DNA of 64,000 nt from Schinkia azotoformans LMG 9581 (GTDB taxonomy: Bacteria; Bacillota; Bacilli; Bacillales; Bacillaceae_J): the NCBI RefSeq assembly GCF_000307855.1, contig NZ_AJLR01000152.1:1-64000 (forward strand), in the 5' to 3' direction. Below are positions 27,138 to 35,820 of the stretch, in pieces. A program made the position numbers and the translations under genes. Below the pieces are notes generated by a model. The model searched no databases and was not told where the DNA came from. It was given only the letters and a program-made list of their open reading frames with translations. Every line of letters starts with the position of its first letter. The stretch's first letter is position 1.

Positions 27138-27884
27138 TCATTGCATAACAGGGGTTAATTCATCAGATGTGGTACCTTGTAGGGAAGGGATCTCACATTG
27201 AAAGTCCACTTTTAACCACCAATGAGGGGTTGACTTTTCATTAAGATAGACCACTCTAACAGAAGGGGCAGCCCCATTTTCCAATAATGAAAAGACAGCC
27301 TTACTATAAAAATTAGGTACGTATCCAAGATGTTTCCCACTTTGAGTGTAAATGCCTACAGCGTTAGGATCATAGTTATTAGTAGGCTCAGGTATTAATT
27401 TTAGCGAATCACTTTTAGCTAACCATAAATACCATTGATCCGGTAAATTCCGATGACGCATTCCGTGAACAAAGAAACTAGAATGTAGTTTTCCATCCTT
27501 TTCAAGTCGAAGAGGTTGTTCAAAAGAATACGTATCGCTCGCTAGTCGACCACGAGTTTGTTGAAGCAAATCCATCTTCGTAGACCTTTCATCTAAACCT
27601 AAATCAGATAGAATTGCTTTAAAATCCGAACGGTCATTTGAAGGTAATCGGCGATCAAAAGCAGGAAAAAGAGTATTTGATCGATAAACCTTACTAGGAT
27701 TAGGAAAAGCCGGATGATGTATATAACCGTTTTTTATTGCATCACCTAACTTTCGCCCGCCTTGTTCTGAATGCGTGTAAGTAAATTCGTACTGATTATT
27801 ATAATAAGAAAGAGTCCCAATATGATAATACAGACGATTATTTTTATTTTGCCACACAACTAGCAGTGTATGAACATTACTCAT
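27138..27884 (-). CDS. HIRAN-domain protein paired with HipA-like kinase
   Basis: The 248-aa product has a C-terminal HIRAN domain (about residues 136-230) with FFVHGMRHR, LIPEPTNNYDPNAVGIY and GKHLGYVPNFYSKAV; HIRAN modules bind DNA or replication structures. The N-terminal ~95 residues (HIGTLSYY, then NGYIHHPAFPNPSKVYRS) resemble the small N-terminal subdomain of HipA proteins. ATG 27884 follows GGAGGAAG and overlaps the kinase stop by 8 bases; the longer frame to 27905 lacks a ribosome site. The two genes together look like a HipA split so that its N-terminal subdomain is fused to HIRAN. Confidence 0.75.
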   Translation of the reverse strand: MSNVHTLLVVWQNKNNRLYYHIGTLSYYNNQYEFTYTHSEQGGRKLGDAIKNGYIHHPAFPNPSKVYRSNTLFPAFDRRLPSNDRSDFKAILSDLGLDERSTKMDLLQQTRGRLASDTYSFEQPLRLEKDGKLHSSFFVHGMRHRNLPDQWYLWLAKSDSLKLIPEPTNNYDPNAVGIYTQSGKHLGYVPNFYSKAVFSLLENGAAPSVRVVYLNEKSTPHWWLKVDFQCEIPSLQGTTSDELTPVMQ

Positions 27885-28761
27885 AATTTTCTTCCTCCTT
27901 TCCAAACCACTCTAATATTTTCTGTCTACGAATTGGTATTATATGCTGCAACCATACCCTTTGTGCCTCACTTAACAAATCCAAGGATTGAATGAATTTT
28001 ATATATCTTTCCGTATCAAATTTTATAAGTTTGTCCAAACTACTTTTAAATTCATTAGGATAATGTTTGTGAATATAAATTAACAGATCTTTAGCTTTCA
28101 CACTTTTCTTTTCAAATAAACCTGCTTTAACCTTCGTATTCTTCATATATTTGTTCATTTCCTGAACATTTATAGCCTTCATCATCAACTGCTCATCATC
28201 GAATCGAAAGCCTAAAGAAGCTCCATTATCATAAATTGGGGAGAATTTAGCTCCTTCTTCAGCAAGGAATAGGACCTGCCAATTAAACGGATGTCTATCT
28301 TGATTTCCGATAAAAATATCGAATATTTGTATATCCATGAATTCCGTTTTTACGAACTCCCAATAATCAAATTTCTCCATAACTTGAAAACCAGCATCAA
28401 TAAGTTCTATGTTTTTCAAAGGTGATTCTTGCAGTTCGATATAAGCTTCTACTAGGCTAGGTAACAGCGCCCCTCCCTCTTCCGCCATCATAGCGTTAGA
28501 TTCCTCAACAAAGTTCCGAAGAAGGCAGCCCCTTCGACCATTCCTAGTAACCATTTCAACCTTCATCATTTCTAATCCTAGAATCTTTCCAATTTCAGCA
28601 GCAATTAATTCAGTGATGTCTTCCCAAGAAACTCCTTGATTAAATTTTCTTGGATATTTGATTAGATATTTCAAGCCTTCTGGTGACACTAATTCTTCTT
28701 TCTCTAAGGTACTTTTCCCACCGTATCCAATGCGTTCCCACTCACTGATATCTTTTAACAC
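27877..28761 (-). CDS. HipA-like serine/threonine kinase
   Basis: The 294-aa protein resembles the kinase core of HipA toxins: an N-terminal lysine in KYLIKYP (K35), an acidic helix WEDITELIAAEIG, the catalytic loop IGNQDRHPFNWQVL (D155, N160) and the metal-binding SPIYDNGASLGF (D178). A canonical HipA N-terminal subdomain is missing and seems to be supplied by the downstream HIRAN gene. No HipB-like antitoxin HTH is encoded next to it. The start is GTG 28761. HipA kinases phosphorylate tRNA synthetases and cause growth arrest; the target here is unknown. Confidence 0.8.
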   Translation of the reverse strand: MLKDISEWERIGYGGKSTLEKEELVSPEGLKYLIKYPRKFNQGVSWEDITELIAAEIGKILGLEMMKVEMVTRNGRRGCLLRNFVEESNAMMAEEGGALLPSLVEAYIELQESPLKNIELIDAGFQVMEKFDYWEFVKTEFMDIQIFDIFIGNQDRHPFNWQVLFLAEEGAKFSPIYDNGASLGFRFDDEQLMMKAINVQEMNKYMKNTKVKAGLFEKKSVKAKDLLIYIHKHYPNEFKSSLDKLIKFDTERYIKFIQSLDLLSEAQRVWLQHIIPIRRQKILEWFGKEEENYE

Positions 28762-29037
28762 TGCTATCCGTTTCCTTTTCCAAATAATTACTTGAATTTT
28801 AACACATGAAAAAGAAAAAACATACCAAAATAAACTGACAAAAATAGCGATAGTACAAATAATAATTCAGGAGCGACACTAATAAACTAATTCCCATAAT
28901 TTTGTATTACTTGTTTAATTTTACCTCAAAAAATTCACTTTATACGATTGCTCATCAGACGTCTGACCTCTTAGAAAAGAACCTTCCCTTTGCTTCTTGT
29001 GATAATCATACTTCCTTCTTTGAAATTTTAAAACACA
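28762..29037. other. Non-coding gap upstream of the HipA-like kinase
   Basis: No gene is visible. The gap is A+T-rich and includes a perfect 12-bp palindrome TCAGACGTCTGA near 28956, which might be a protein-binding site. No convincing promoter pair is recognised. Confidence 0.3.
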
Positions 29038-29134
29038 GGGACGGTTCGTGTATTATGTGTTAACAAATCAGGCTACAGGGGACTGTCTCCGCAACCTGAT
29101 TTTGTCCATATCTTGTAACACGCGAACCGACCCC
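29038..29134. repeat. Long palindromic intergenic repeat, copy 1
   Basis: About 97 bp with nested inverted repeats: outer arms GGTTCGTGT/ACACGCGAACC, then AACAAATCAGG/CCTGATTTTGT, and an inner GC stem with a short loop. It is about 85 percent like copy 2 at 30010-30110, by eye. The ends match the GGGACGGTTC core of the shorter hairpins. It has the look of a MITE- or REP-like element. Confidence 0.75.
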
Positions 29135-29150
29135 ATATTACATTCCGATA

Positions 29151-29472
29151 TTAAGCTTGAATACGTTTGCTCAAATTATTAATTTGTTTATCGTGTTTAC
29201 CTGTTTTTTCACTTAAATACTCGATATCTATCTTTATTCCCCTTAGTTCATCAAAAACAAGTTCAAATGTGCGTTGTTGTTGTTCTAATTTTAGTCTCTA
29301 TATGCTTAAAGTAACTTCTATTTTCGGTTTGGTTATTTACAATCTCTTGTTTAACTCCCTCTATATCTTGTTCAAGTTTGTCAAAACGTTTATTCATTTG
29401 ACCTGTTTCTTGTTCAAGTTTATCAAAACGATTATTCATTTGACCCATGAGTTGCTTTATTAACTCTTCCAT
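29151..29472 (-). pseudogene. Small coiled-coil protein, frameshifted
   Basis: The intact start (ATG 29472) encodes repeats of RFDKLEQ-type heptads and runs to NRSYFKHIETKI, then the frame ends after a TTTTHI tail. One base off, the sequence continues LEQQQRTFELVFDELRGIKID and ends NNLSKRIQA at 29151. The break is at a run of four A (about 29289-29292). The restored protein would be about 107 aa, all coiled coil. A related broken gene lies at 57882-58105. Function unknown. Confidence 0.7.
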
Positions 29473-29518
29473 TACCGGACACCTCGCTTTTTAACTAGTA
29501 TAACAGCTTTTTACATAA

Positions 29519-29900
29519 CAAGGGGGCGGTCCTCGCGTTCCAGGGGAAATATTCCACTGCTATATTCCATCCAGGAATATTTAAATTTGTATGTTAATTT
29601 TGTTCCTTTGGAATCAAAGTGTTTTTTGTAGTGTTTGTTGTTGGGGACCTTATTGGATGATAGGACGGAAGCATAAACCTGATGGTATTATACCATAAAG
29701 TTTTTGAAATATTTATTTTGGAAAGATAGTATACTGTCGCCTTGGACACGGTTGTCACTATTTATTCTCATTCGAAAAAAGCTTAGAGGTTCTACTCAAA
29801 GTCAAGGAATTGTGGTAGTGTTTCAAAAAAATGGAGCATTCTATTCAGTTCTGTAATAGCCTCCTTCCATGGTTAATCATAATCTTAAGTTTTAATCACA
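29519..29900. other. Intergenic gap with a partial hairpin repeat
   Basis: A GGGGGCGGTCCTCGCGTTCCA segment (29522-29542) resembles the dispersed hairpin family but lacks one arm. The rest to 29900 shows no coding character or structured element I can support. Confidence 0.35.
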
Positions 29901-30204
29901 TCAACATCTCTCTAAAATGAAAAGTCATACATTCATAGTATTCGACAAAAAGTTTAATAAACCTGCAAGAAAATGAACCATTTTCAAGTTTTTGTGCGCA
30001 TGGAATGATGGGGCAGTTCGTGTGTTCCGTGTTAACAAATCGGGCTGCAGGGGACAAAAAGTCCCCACAGCCTGATTTTGTCCATATCTTGTAACACGCG
30101 AACCGATCCCATGTTTCATTGCAGCCAAAAATTGAGAACCAGAGCGGAATACTAAATAATACGGCCCAAAAAAGACCGATAAAAAGGTTTTCTTCTCTAA
30201 ACAT
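29896..30204 (-). CDS. Possible small membrane protein overrun by a palindromic repeat
   Basis: From ATG 30204 the first ~28 residues (ENLFIGLFWAVLFSIPLWFSIFG) form a single clean transmembrane helix like short Bacillus membrane proteins. The frame then runs straight into the palindromic repeat at 30010-30110 and continues to a stop at 29896 with no protein-like character. The original C-terminus was probably replaced by insertion of the repeat. No good ribosome site is seen. Confidence 0.25.
   Translation of the reverse strand: MFREENLFIGLFWAVLFSIPLWFSIFGCNETWDRFACYKIWTKSGCGDFLSPAARFVNTEHTNCPIIPCAQKLENGSFSCRFIKLFVEYYECMTFHFREMLM
30010..30110. repeat. Long palindromic intergenic repeat, copy 2
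   Basis: About 101 bp, same architecture as copy 1: outer arms with GTTCGTGTG and ACACGCGAACC, and a strong inner stem GCAGGGGAC/GTCCCCACAGC around an AAAAA loop. The sequence TTTTGTCCATATCTTGTAACACGCGAACC is shared base for base with copy 1 in its two halves. It overlaps the 3' part of a small membrane ORF. Confidence 0.75.
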
Positions 30205-30306
30205 TGATAACCAATAGTTTTATATACTATATTTCCCAGTAAGAGAGATAATCATACAAATGTATTTCTTAAAGGTAATCTACCAGCCTTTTTTCCGCCC
30301 ACTATA

Positions 30307-30842
30307 TTAATATGCGTTTTTATTTACAAACCCATTTATAATAGTCTTTAAAATTATTTTTATATCAAACAAAAACGTCCAATTTTCAATGTAGAAAATA
30401 TCATGAACAATTCAATCTCTAATGGATGTATCTCCTCTAAGAACGCATACCTGTGTCCATCCAGTTATACCTGGTCGCACATGATGCTTAACCATGTATT
30501 TTGGAATGTCTTCTTTAAACTGATCCACAAAATACGGGCGCTCAGGACGTGGACCGACAACACTCATATCACCTTTTTTAATACGTTAAAGAATTACGGT
30601 AGTTCATCAAGACTTGTTTTTCTTAGGAATGTCCCAAATTTTGTACGCCTTGGGTCATTTTCTGTTGTCCATTGTGTATTGGAGACACTTTCCGGCATAT
30701 GCTTCATTGAGCGAAACTTATATCATGTAGAACGTGCGTCGGTTTAAGCCAACTCGCTCCTGTTTAAAAATTATCGGACGAGGAAATGTTAATTTAATAC
30801 CATAACTATAAGGTCATAATTGGTGGTATAATGGCAATTGCA
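30307..30842 (-). pseudogene. Degenerate C-terminal half of a WcaJ-like sugar transferase
   Basis: This segment aligns with 33397-33925, the 3' part of the intact initiating transferase gene, from the shared NKNAY stop region back through the [15 protein letters not shown] and TSLDELP regions and KMYKFRSM-like sequence. Stops and frameshifts break it into pieces in all frames. About 180 codons of the catalytic domain are represented and the membrane half is absent. It is a partial paralogous duplication or the residue of a replaced glycan locus. Confidence 0.85.
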
Positions 30843-30861
30843 CATAAGGAAAAAATAATAG

Positions 30862-30999
30862 TTAATCGTAATTTGGGGATTTACTATCAACGACCACTTT
30901 TATGATTGGTGCAGCTGTAACTGATTGATTAACTCCTAAGAAAGTTAAAAATAGCAAACTTGTGATTAATAATTTTCGTATTAGAAATACTTCCATCAT
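30862..30999 (-). pseudogene. Signal-peptide stub of a secreted stalk-domain protein
   Basis: A 45-codon frame (ATG 30999 to TAA 30862) reads as a signal peptide with basic start, hydrophobic core LLITSLLFLTFLGV and VTAAP cleavage region, followed by IIKVVVDSK, the first strand of a copper-amine-oxidase-like stalk domain. It stops at once afterwards. It is a truncated relative of the surface proteins at 59.7-64 kb. It touches the sugar-transferase pseudogene, suggesting a deletion joint. Confidence 0.5.
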
Positions 31000-31055
31000 A
31001 ATTAATTTGAGAATATTTGCTTGATTACAATTTTATTATTGGGATATTATCCAAT

Positions 31056-32060
31056 CTATGTCGGCAATTCACTTTTTCTCTCTTGTGATTCCTTTATTGG
31101 AACGCCAAAATCATGCAATCTTTCGAAATCGATAATTTCATTATTTTTTATTTTAAAACGTAATATACTTGAGTATTCTGTGATTTCCGGCAAATAAATA
31201 TATTCTCCAATTACCTCAAAATAATAAGGGGTTCCTTTTAAGTTATATTTATCGAATAAATCCTCATATAAACCTTCTTTTAAACTATTCAAGTCTTTAG
31301 TTCGAATGAATTTTTGAGGTGTTGCAGTAATATAATAATAATCATCAATCTTAATTATATCGTTCATTCCCGATAATTCTTCAGGTACATCGTACTGGGT
31401 AATAACATTAAATGAGTCGTCTTTATAGTTAACAACACTTATTTTACTTGCCCCTGACACAAAAAACATTTTATCTCCTATAATATGAAATGAACGTGTA
31501 TAAGCTCCCTTAAGAAATTCAAGTTTCTTAGTAAATATCAATTGCAATTTCCCGTTAATATTCTTAAAAAAATAAATATCTGTAGATACTGAACCTAGTA
31601 CATAAAACCCGTTTTTTTCGGGACTATATATTATTCTATGTGGTCTGGTACCTATTCCATCGCTCTCCTGAGTTAAAGTGTATTTTCCGTTTTCGGTACG
31701 CAAGTAAACATTTACCTTATTAAATCCAGTATTATCTACAACTAGTATGTCCCCATCAGTTGCAATTGAATGAGGTCCACCGAGATTGTCATCTAATTCA
31801 TCCCACTCTTCAATTGGTAAACTTACCTTATCCGAAAAAATTACCCTATGATGCCAACAATCAACAATAAAATAGTTATTGTCTATCTTTGTTAAATATG
31901 TAGGAGTATAAAGGCGCCCCTGCCAAGTGGATTCTATATTTTCTTGGTTATATGAATCGCCATTGTTATTAGGATGGGATAGTTCCGTTTCTGAAATTCC
32001 ATTCAAGGATCCAAAAGCCGATAAAATAATTATTACCAGTACTGAAATGAAAAATCGCAC
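31056..32060 (-). CDS. Secreted propeller-like protein of unknown function
   Basis: The 334-aa product has an N-terminal signal peptide (residues 1-20), then repeated strands of the type YFIVDCWHHRV, SIATDGDILVVDNTG, PHRIIYSPEKNGFYVL and HIIGDKMFFVSG, spaced 45-50 residues apart, as in NHL/six-bladed beta-propellers. It is likely extracellular and probably binds a carbohydrate or protein. The start is GTG 32060 after a perfect AAGGAGGG. There is no enzyme motif I can name. Confidence 0.7.
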   Translation of the reverse strand: MRFFISVLVIIILSAFGSLNGISETELSHPNNNGDSYNQENIESTWQGRLYTPTYLTKIDNNYFIVDCWHHRVIFSDKVSLPIEEWDELDDNLGGPHSIATDGDILVVDNTGFNKVNVYLRTENGKYTLTQESDGIGTRPHRIIYSPEKNGFYVLGSVSTDIYFFKNINGKLQLIFTKKLEFLKGAYTRSFHIIGDKMFFVSGASKISVVNYKDDSFNVITQYDVPEELSGMNDIIKIDDYYYITATPQKFIRTKDLNSLKEGLYEDLFDKYNLKGTPYYFEVIGEYIYLPEITEYSSILRFKIKNNEIIDFERLHDFGVPIKESQERKSELPT

Positions 32061-32294
32061 AATAATCCCTCCCTTCTTTTTTTCTACAAAAACATTATAA
32101 AGGAAAGGAAACCTATGCGCTATATAGTTTAGCCTAAAACAGGCTTACTTAATCCACCATCAAGCAACCAATCCCTAATACTACATCTCCACATTTCAAT
32201 TTAGTTTTAATTTTTAAGTACATTATTAAATCTGTATATGGTACCATACTATTTGTATTTATTAATATTACTTGGAAAGGAAACTACGAAAACT

Positions 32295-33299
32295 ATGGAA
32301 AGAAATAATAACTTCAATTTTATGAGGTTAATTTTTGCCTTTATGGTTGTATATTCACACTCATATGGTTTATTAACTTTACCAGAGCCACACTTTTTAG
32401 GTCGAACACTTGGAAACCTTGCAGTCCATTGTTTCTTTGTCTTAAGTGGCTATCTAATTACAATAAGTTATCTTAATTCTAAAAATACTATCGATTTTTT
32501 TAAAAAAAGAGCACTAAGGTTAATACCAGCGTTCTTAATAGCCTACTTCCTAAGCCGAACACTCTCTTCAGTGTTTAATAAATTTATTGATAATCCAGTA
32601 CCTTATATTTTTAATGGCACAATTTGGACTCTATCCTGGGAAGTATTGGCATATGTTATTTGTGCCCTGATCGGTTTTGCTGGAATATTAACTCCTAGTA
32701 TACTTGGTGCATTCTGGATAACATCATATGTATATATTATCATTAATTATGGTAGTTCATCACCAACATACCAAGTTATTGTTCCAATGTTGTTTTTATT
32801 CCTATCAGGTGGATTCATTGCTGTTAATGAACAAAAATTAAAATTAACTTCTAGCGGTTTGATAAGTATATTAGTTTTAAGTATTTTAGCCTTTATACCG
32901 GAGTTACCAAAGAGAGTTATTAACACACTTTATTGGCTATATGGCCCTGAATTCCCTCAAGAAGCAATAAACTATTTTCTATATTTAATGCTACTACCAC
33001 TAGCAATTATTTATTTAGGTAAATATATTCCACTTATACTAAAGGCTAAGAATGATATTTCTTATGGTGTATATATTTATGCCTGGCCTATACAACAAAC
33101 TATTATATTTTTGTTTTTAAGAAATAATGTTTCTCTGCATCCCTTGCTATTATTTGCCCTTTCATCGATTATTACAGCAATAACCTCTTACTTTTCTTGG
33201 AGATTTATAGAAAAACCTGCTCTTTCACTCAAACAAGTTAAACTTTCTAACCTTTTTAGTAACAAAGATGTGGAAAGAAGCGGCACACACACGCATTAA
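32295..33299 (+). CDS. Acyltransferase family 3 (OafA/YrhL-like) membrane protein
   Basis: Integral membrane O-acyltransferase with about ten transmembrane segments. The N-terminal NFNFMRLIFAFMVVYSHSYG carries the catalytic histidine of the family, followed by a FFVLSGYLI motif and FFKKRALRLIPAF. These enzymes acetylate sugars of surface polymers. I prefer ATG 32295 (MERNNNFNF), giving about 334 aa; a frame from 32238 is open but unlike the family. It is the only plus-strand gene in this stretch, divergent from the propeller gene and followed by a terminator. Confidence 0.85.
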   Translation: MERNNNFNFMRLIFAFMVVYSHSYGLLTLPEPHFLGRTLGNLAVHCFFVLSGYLITISYLNSKNTIDFFKKRALRLIPAFLIAYFLSRTLSSVFNKFIDNPVPYIFNGTIWTLSWEVLAYVICALIGFAGILTPSILGAFWITSYVYIIINYGSSSPTYQVIVPMLFLFLSGGFIAVNEQKLKLTSSGLISILVLSILAFIPELPKRVINTLYWLYGPEFPQEAINYFLYLMLLPLAIIYLGKYIPLILKAKNDISYGVYIYAWPIQQTIIFLFLRNNVSLHPLLLFALSSIITAITSYFSWRFIEKPALSLKQVKLSNLFSNKDVERSGTHTH

Positions 33300-33308
33300 G
33301 GCGAAATT

Positions 33309-33349
33309 AAAAGGCATGAATCCGGCTCAATTCCGAATTCATGCCTTTT
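33309..33349. terminator. Bidirectional terminator
   Basis: AAAAGGCATGAAT (33309-33321) and ATTCATGCCTTTT (33337-33349) form a 13-bp perfect stem with A and T flanks, between the convergent acyltransferase and sugar-transferase genes. Confidence 0.85.
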
Positions 33350-33396
33350 ATGTTCTATTGTATTAACCTTATCTATCTATTCTAGGAAAAATGAAC

Positions 33397-34803
33397 TTAA
33401 TATGCATTTTTATTTATAAATCCATTTACTATCGTTTTTAAGATTATTTTTATATCAAATAAAAATGTCCAATTCTCTATATAAAAGATGTCATGCACAA
33501 TTCGATCTTTAATTGATGTATCACCACGTAAACCGCATACTTGCGCCCAGCCGGTAATACCAGGGCGGACATGGTGCTTAATCATATATTTGGGTACGTC
33601 TTCTTTAAATTGGTCGACAAAGTATGGACGTTCCGGGCGCGGACCAACCACGCTCATATCCCCTTTTAAAACATTGAAAAACTGCGGCAGCTCATCTAAG
33701 CTTGTTTTTCTCAAGAAGGCACCAAACTTCGTCTTACGAGGATCATCCGCTGTTGTCCATTGCGTATTTGATTCACTTTCTGGCATATGCTTCATTGAAC
33801 GAAACTTATACATTTGGAACGTGCGTCGGTTTAAGCCAACCCGCTCCTGCCTAAAAATAATCGGACCAGGAGAAGTGATTTTAATTCCAAGGACAATCAA
33901 AATCATAATTGGCGATGTAACGAGAATCGCACAAATTGAAAAAACAATATCAAACAATCTCTTAAACAACCGTTTCTGTGCATCATCCAATGGTACATCC
34001 CTAACATTGATCAACGGGATGTCACCTAGCGAATCGAAATGCGGTGTTGCTGGAAGAATATTATAAAAGTCAGGAATAATCGAAGTCCGTACCCCTGCTT
34101 TCTCACATGCGACTACAATTTCGCGATACTTCTTATGAACACGAATTGGCAATGCAATTACAACTTCATCCACCAATTTGTCTTCAAGAATCCCAGGCAA
34201 CTGATCAATTGTACCAAGTATGTTCCCATATTTCTTATTGGCGCAATCAAATTCTTTTACAAAATCATCAAGAAAACCAATGACCTGAAACCCAAATTCA
34301 GGATTTCTCATTAAATTATCATAATATTTACGACCAAGCTCACCGGCACCAACTACAAGAATAAATTGTTTGTTGAAGCCTTTTCGGCGCATCGTTCGTA
34401 AGCTTATTTTCACGAATAATCGATAAAAGATAACAAGCAGAACATTAAATATAAAGTAAAAGATTAATAGATAACGGGATAAATCAACAACTTTAAATAA
34501 AAATAGTAAGCTCAAAAGCATAAACATACTAAAAACATGTATCTGGAAAACTTTTATCATTTCAAAGGCAAACTTTTTCTTGCGTTTCGGGATATAGATA
34601 CCTAAAACATAGCCAATCATGATGGCTATGAAACCGTAGATGATGCTCCAAAAGAAATAAGTTTGGAATGGCAATGCCCCGGCATTTGCTTCCGGAAAAA
34701 TGATGAATCGGAAAAGCCAAGCAAGTAAAAATGCCAGTTGAACTACGATAAAATCTGTTATGACATACATTTGCGTAAGAAACCTTTCACGTCCACGGAT
34801 CAT
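33397..34803 (-). CDS. Undecaprenyl-phosphate hexose-1-phosphate transferase, WcaJ/WsaP-like
   Basis: Long-form initiating transferase of 468 aa: N-terminal membrane region (about five helices to residue 135), a CoA-binding-like Rossmann domain with VVGAGELGRKYYDNL, and a C-terminal catalytic domain with [37 protein letters not shown] and RPGITGWAQV. It loads the first sugar (probably Glc- or Gal-1-P) on undecaprenyl phosphate. It ends the second glycan module and is separated from the GT2 gene by a terminator, so it is probably expressed on its own. ATG 34803 follows AAGGTGAT. Confidence 0.92.
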   Translation of the reverse strand: MIRGRERFLTQMYVITDFIVVQLAFLLAWLFRFIIFPEANAGALPFQTYFFWSIIYGFIAIMIGYVLGIYIPKRKKKFAFEMIKVFQIHVFSMFMLLSLLFLFKVVDLSRYLLIFYFIFNVLLVIFYRLFVKISLRTMRRKGFNKQFILVVGAGELGRKYYDNLMRNPEFGFQVIGFLDDFVKEFDCANKKYGNILGTIDQLPGILEDKLVDEVVIALPIRVHKKYREIVVACEKAGVRTSIIPDFYNILPATPHFDSLGDIPLINVRDVPLDDAQKRLFKRLFDIVFSICAILVTSPIMILIVLGIKITSPGPIIFRQERVGLNRRTFQMYKFRSMKHMPESESNTQWTTADDPRKTKFGAFLRKTSLDELPQFFNVLKGDMSVVGPRPERPYFVDQFKEDVPKYMIKHHVRPGITGWAQVCGLRGDTSIKDRIVHDIFYIENWTFLFDIKIILKTIVNGFINKNAY

Positions 34804-34899
34804 TTTTTATCACCTTATCATTTGAATTTCTAGTACTATTGTATCAAAGTTATTGCCAGTTTTGTAGATTCCATTTCTGGAAACTTAGGAAAGTGAAAA

Positions 34900-34943
34900 A
34901 GAAGTAGAAAAATGGAACATGAGAACCGTCCCCATGTTCCATT
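34900..34943 (-). terminator. Terminator of the second glycan operon
   Basis: AATGGAACATG/CATGTTCCATT (34911-34943) with the GGGGACGGTTC loop characteristic of the dispersed hairpins is followed on the minus strand by TTTTTC. The stem overlaps the stop codon of the GT2 gene. Confidence 0.75.
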
Positions 34944-35808
34944 ATTTTTTAGCTTTTAATCCGTTTATAATTAATGATAACAAAAATTTCAATGAAACAC
35001 CGATGTATACGAGACCATTTACTATAAATGAATATTTCTTTAAAAAATGTTTGCGATGAAACAAAATCATGGCCCGGTGAAATTCGTAAATTATTTTAAA
35101 AGGCTTACGATGACTGCTTGCTCCTTTGTAATGAATGATGGATGTATAAGGATAATAGTGAACACCCCAGCCTGACTCCTTAATGCGGTAGCACCAATCA
35201 ATATCTTCCCCATACATAAAGAACTCTTCGTCTAATAAACCCACTTGTTCAATTGCTTCACGGCGAAGTAACATAAATGCACCGACTAAACAATCAACTG
35301 GATAGTCCTTATCTGGGTCCAAATGTCCGAGCTGATACTGGTTAAAGCGTGGATTGTCTGGAAACAGCTTAGCTAATCCTAAAAAATGATAAAGGGAAGC
35401 TTGAGGTGTTGGAAAACCGCGGCGGCATGCTTTATCTAATGATCCGTCCGGCAAAACCACTTTACAGCCGCTTACCCCTAGCTTCGGATGTGCTTCCATA
35501 AAATCCAACATCACTTGGAGTGTCTCCTCATGAACAATCGTATCCGAATTAAGCAAAAGAATATAACGACCTTTCGCGATTTTTATGGCTTGGTTATTGG
35601 CCCTCGAGAAGCCAACATTTTCATCATTGGCAATCAGTATGATTTCCGGAAATTCCTGTTGAAATGCCAGAACCGAGCCATCGCTTGAGTTGTTATCGAC
35701 TAAAAGAATTTCATAGGAGTATTTTGTTTTAGACTGAAAAACTGAATGAATAGCATCCATTGTTAGCTGCTTTGTATTATAATTTACGATGACAATACTT
35801 ACGTCCAT
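34942..35808 (-). CDS. Glycosyltransferase family 2, rhamnosyltransferase-like
   Basis: GT-A fold enzyme of 288 aa with IVIVNYNT at the start, a VDNNSSDGS nucleotide-binding region, LLLNSDT (DxD-like) and a CLVGAFMLLRREAIEQVGLLDEEFF acceptor-site motif typical of the WbbL-type rhamnosyltransferases. The RmlACBD genes in the same operon make dTDP-L-rhamnose a plausible donor. It is the last gene before the terminator. Confidence 0.87.
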   Translation of the reverse strand: MDVSIVIVNYNTKQLTMDAIHSVFQSKTKYSYEILLVDNNSSDGSVLAFQQEFPEIILIANDENVGFSRANNQAIKIAKGRYILLLNSDTIVHEETLQVMLDFMEAHPKLGVSGCKVVLPDGSLDKACRRGFPTPQASLYHFLGLAKLFPDNPRFNQYQLGHLDPDKDYPVDCLVGAFMLLRREAIEQVGLLDEEFFMYGEDIDWCYRIKESGWGVHYYPYTSIIHYKGASSHRKPFKIIYEFHRAMILFHRKHFLKKYSFIVNGLVYIGVSLKFLLSLIINGLKAKK

Positions 35809-35820
35809 ATGATCACCAAC

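Noticed and set aside
29167-29463. 98-codon plus-strand ORF with hydrophobic residues
   Set aside because: Shadow of the coiled-coil pseudogene on the other strand; its hydrophobicity mirrors Lys/Glu codons.
29038-30110. Pair of repeats as ends of a composite transposon
   Set aside because: Between them are only a coiled-coil pseudogene and non-coding DNA, with no transposase.
30403-30747. 114-codon plus-strand ORF
   Set aside because: Antisense to the sugar-transferase pseudogene; the matching shadow also exists opposite the intact gene at 33488-34066.
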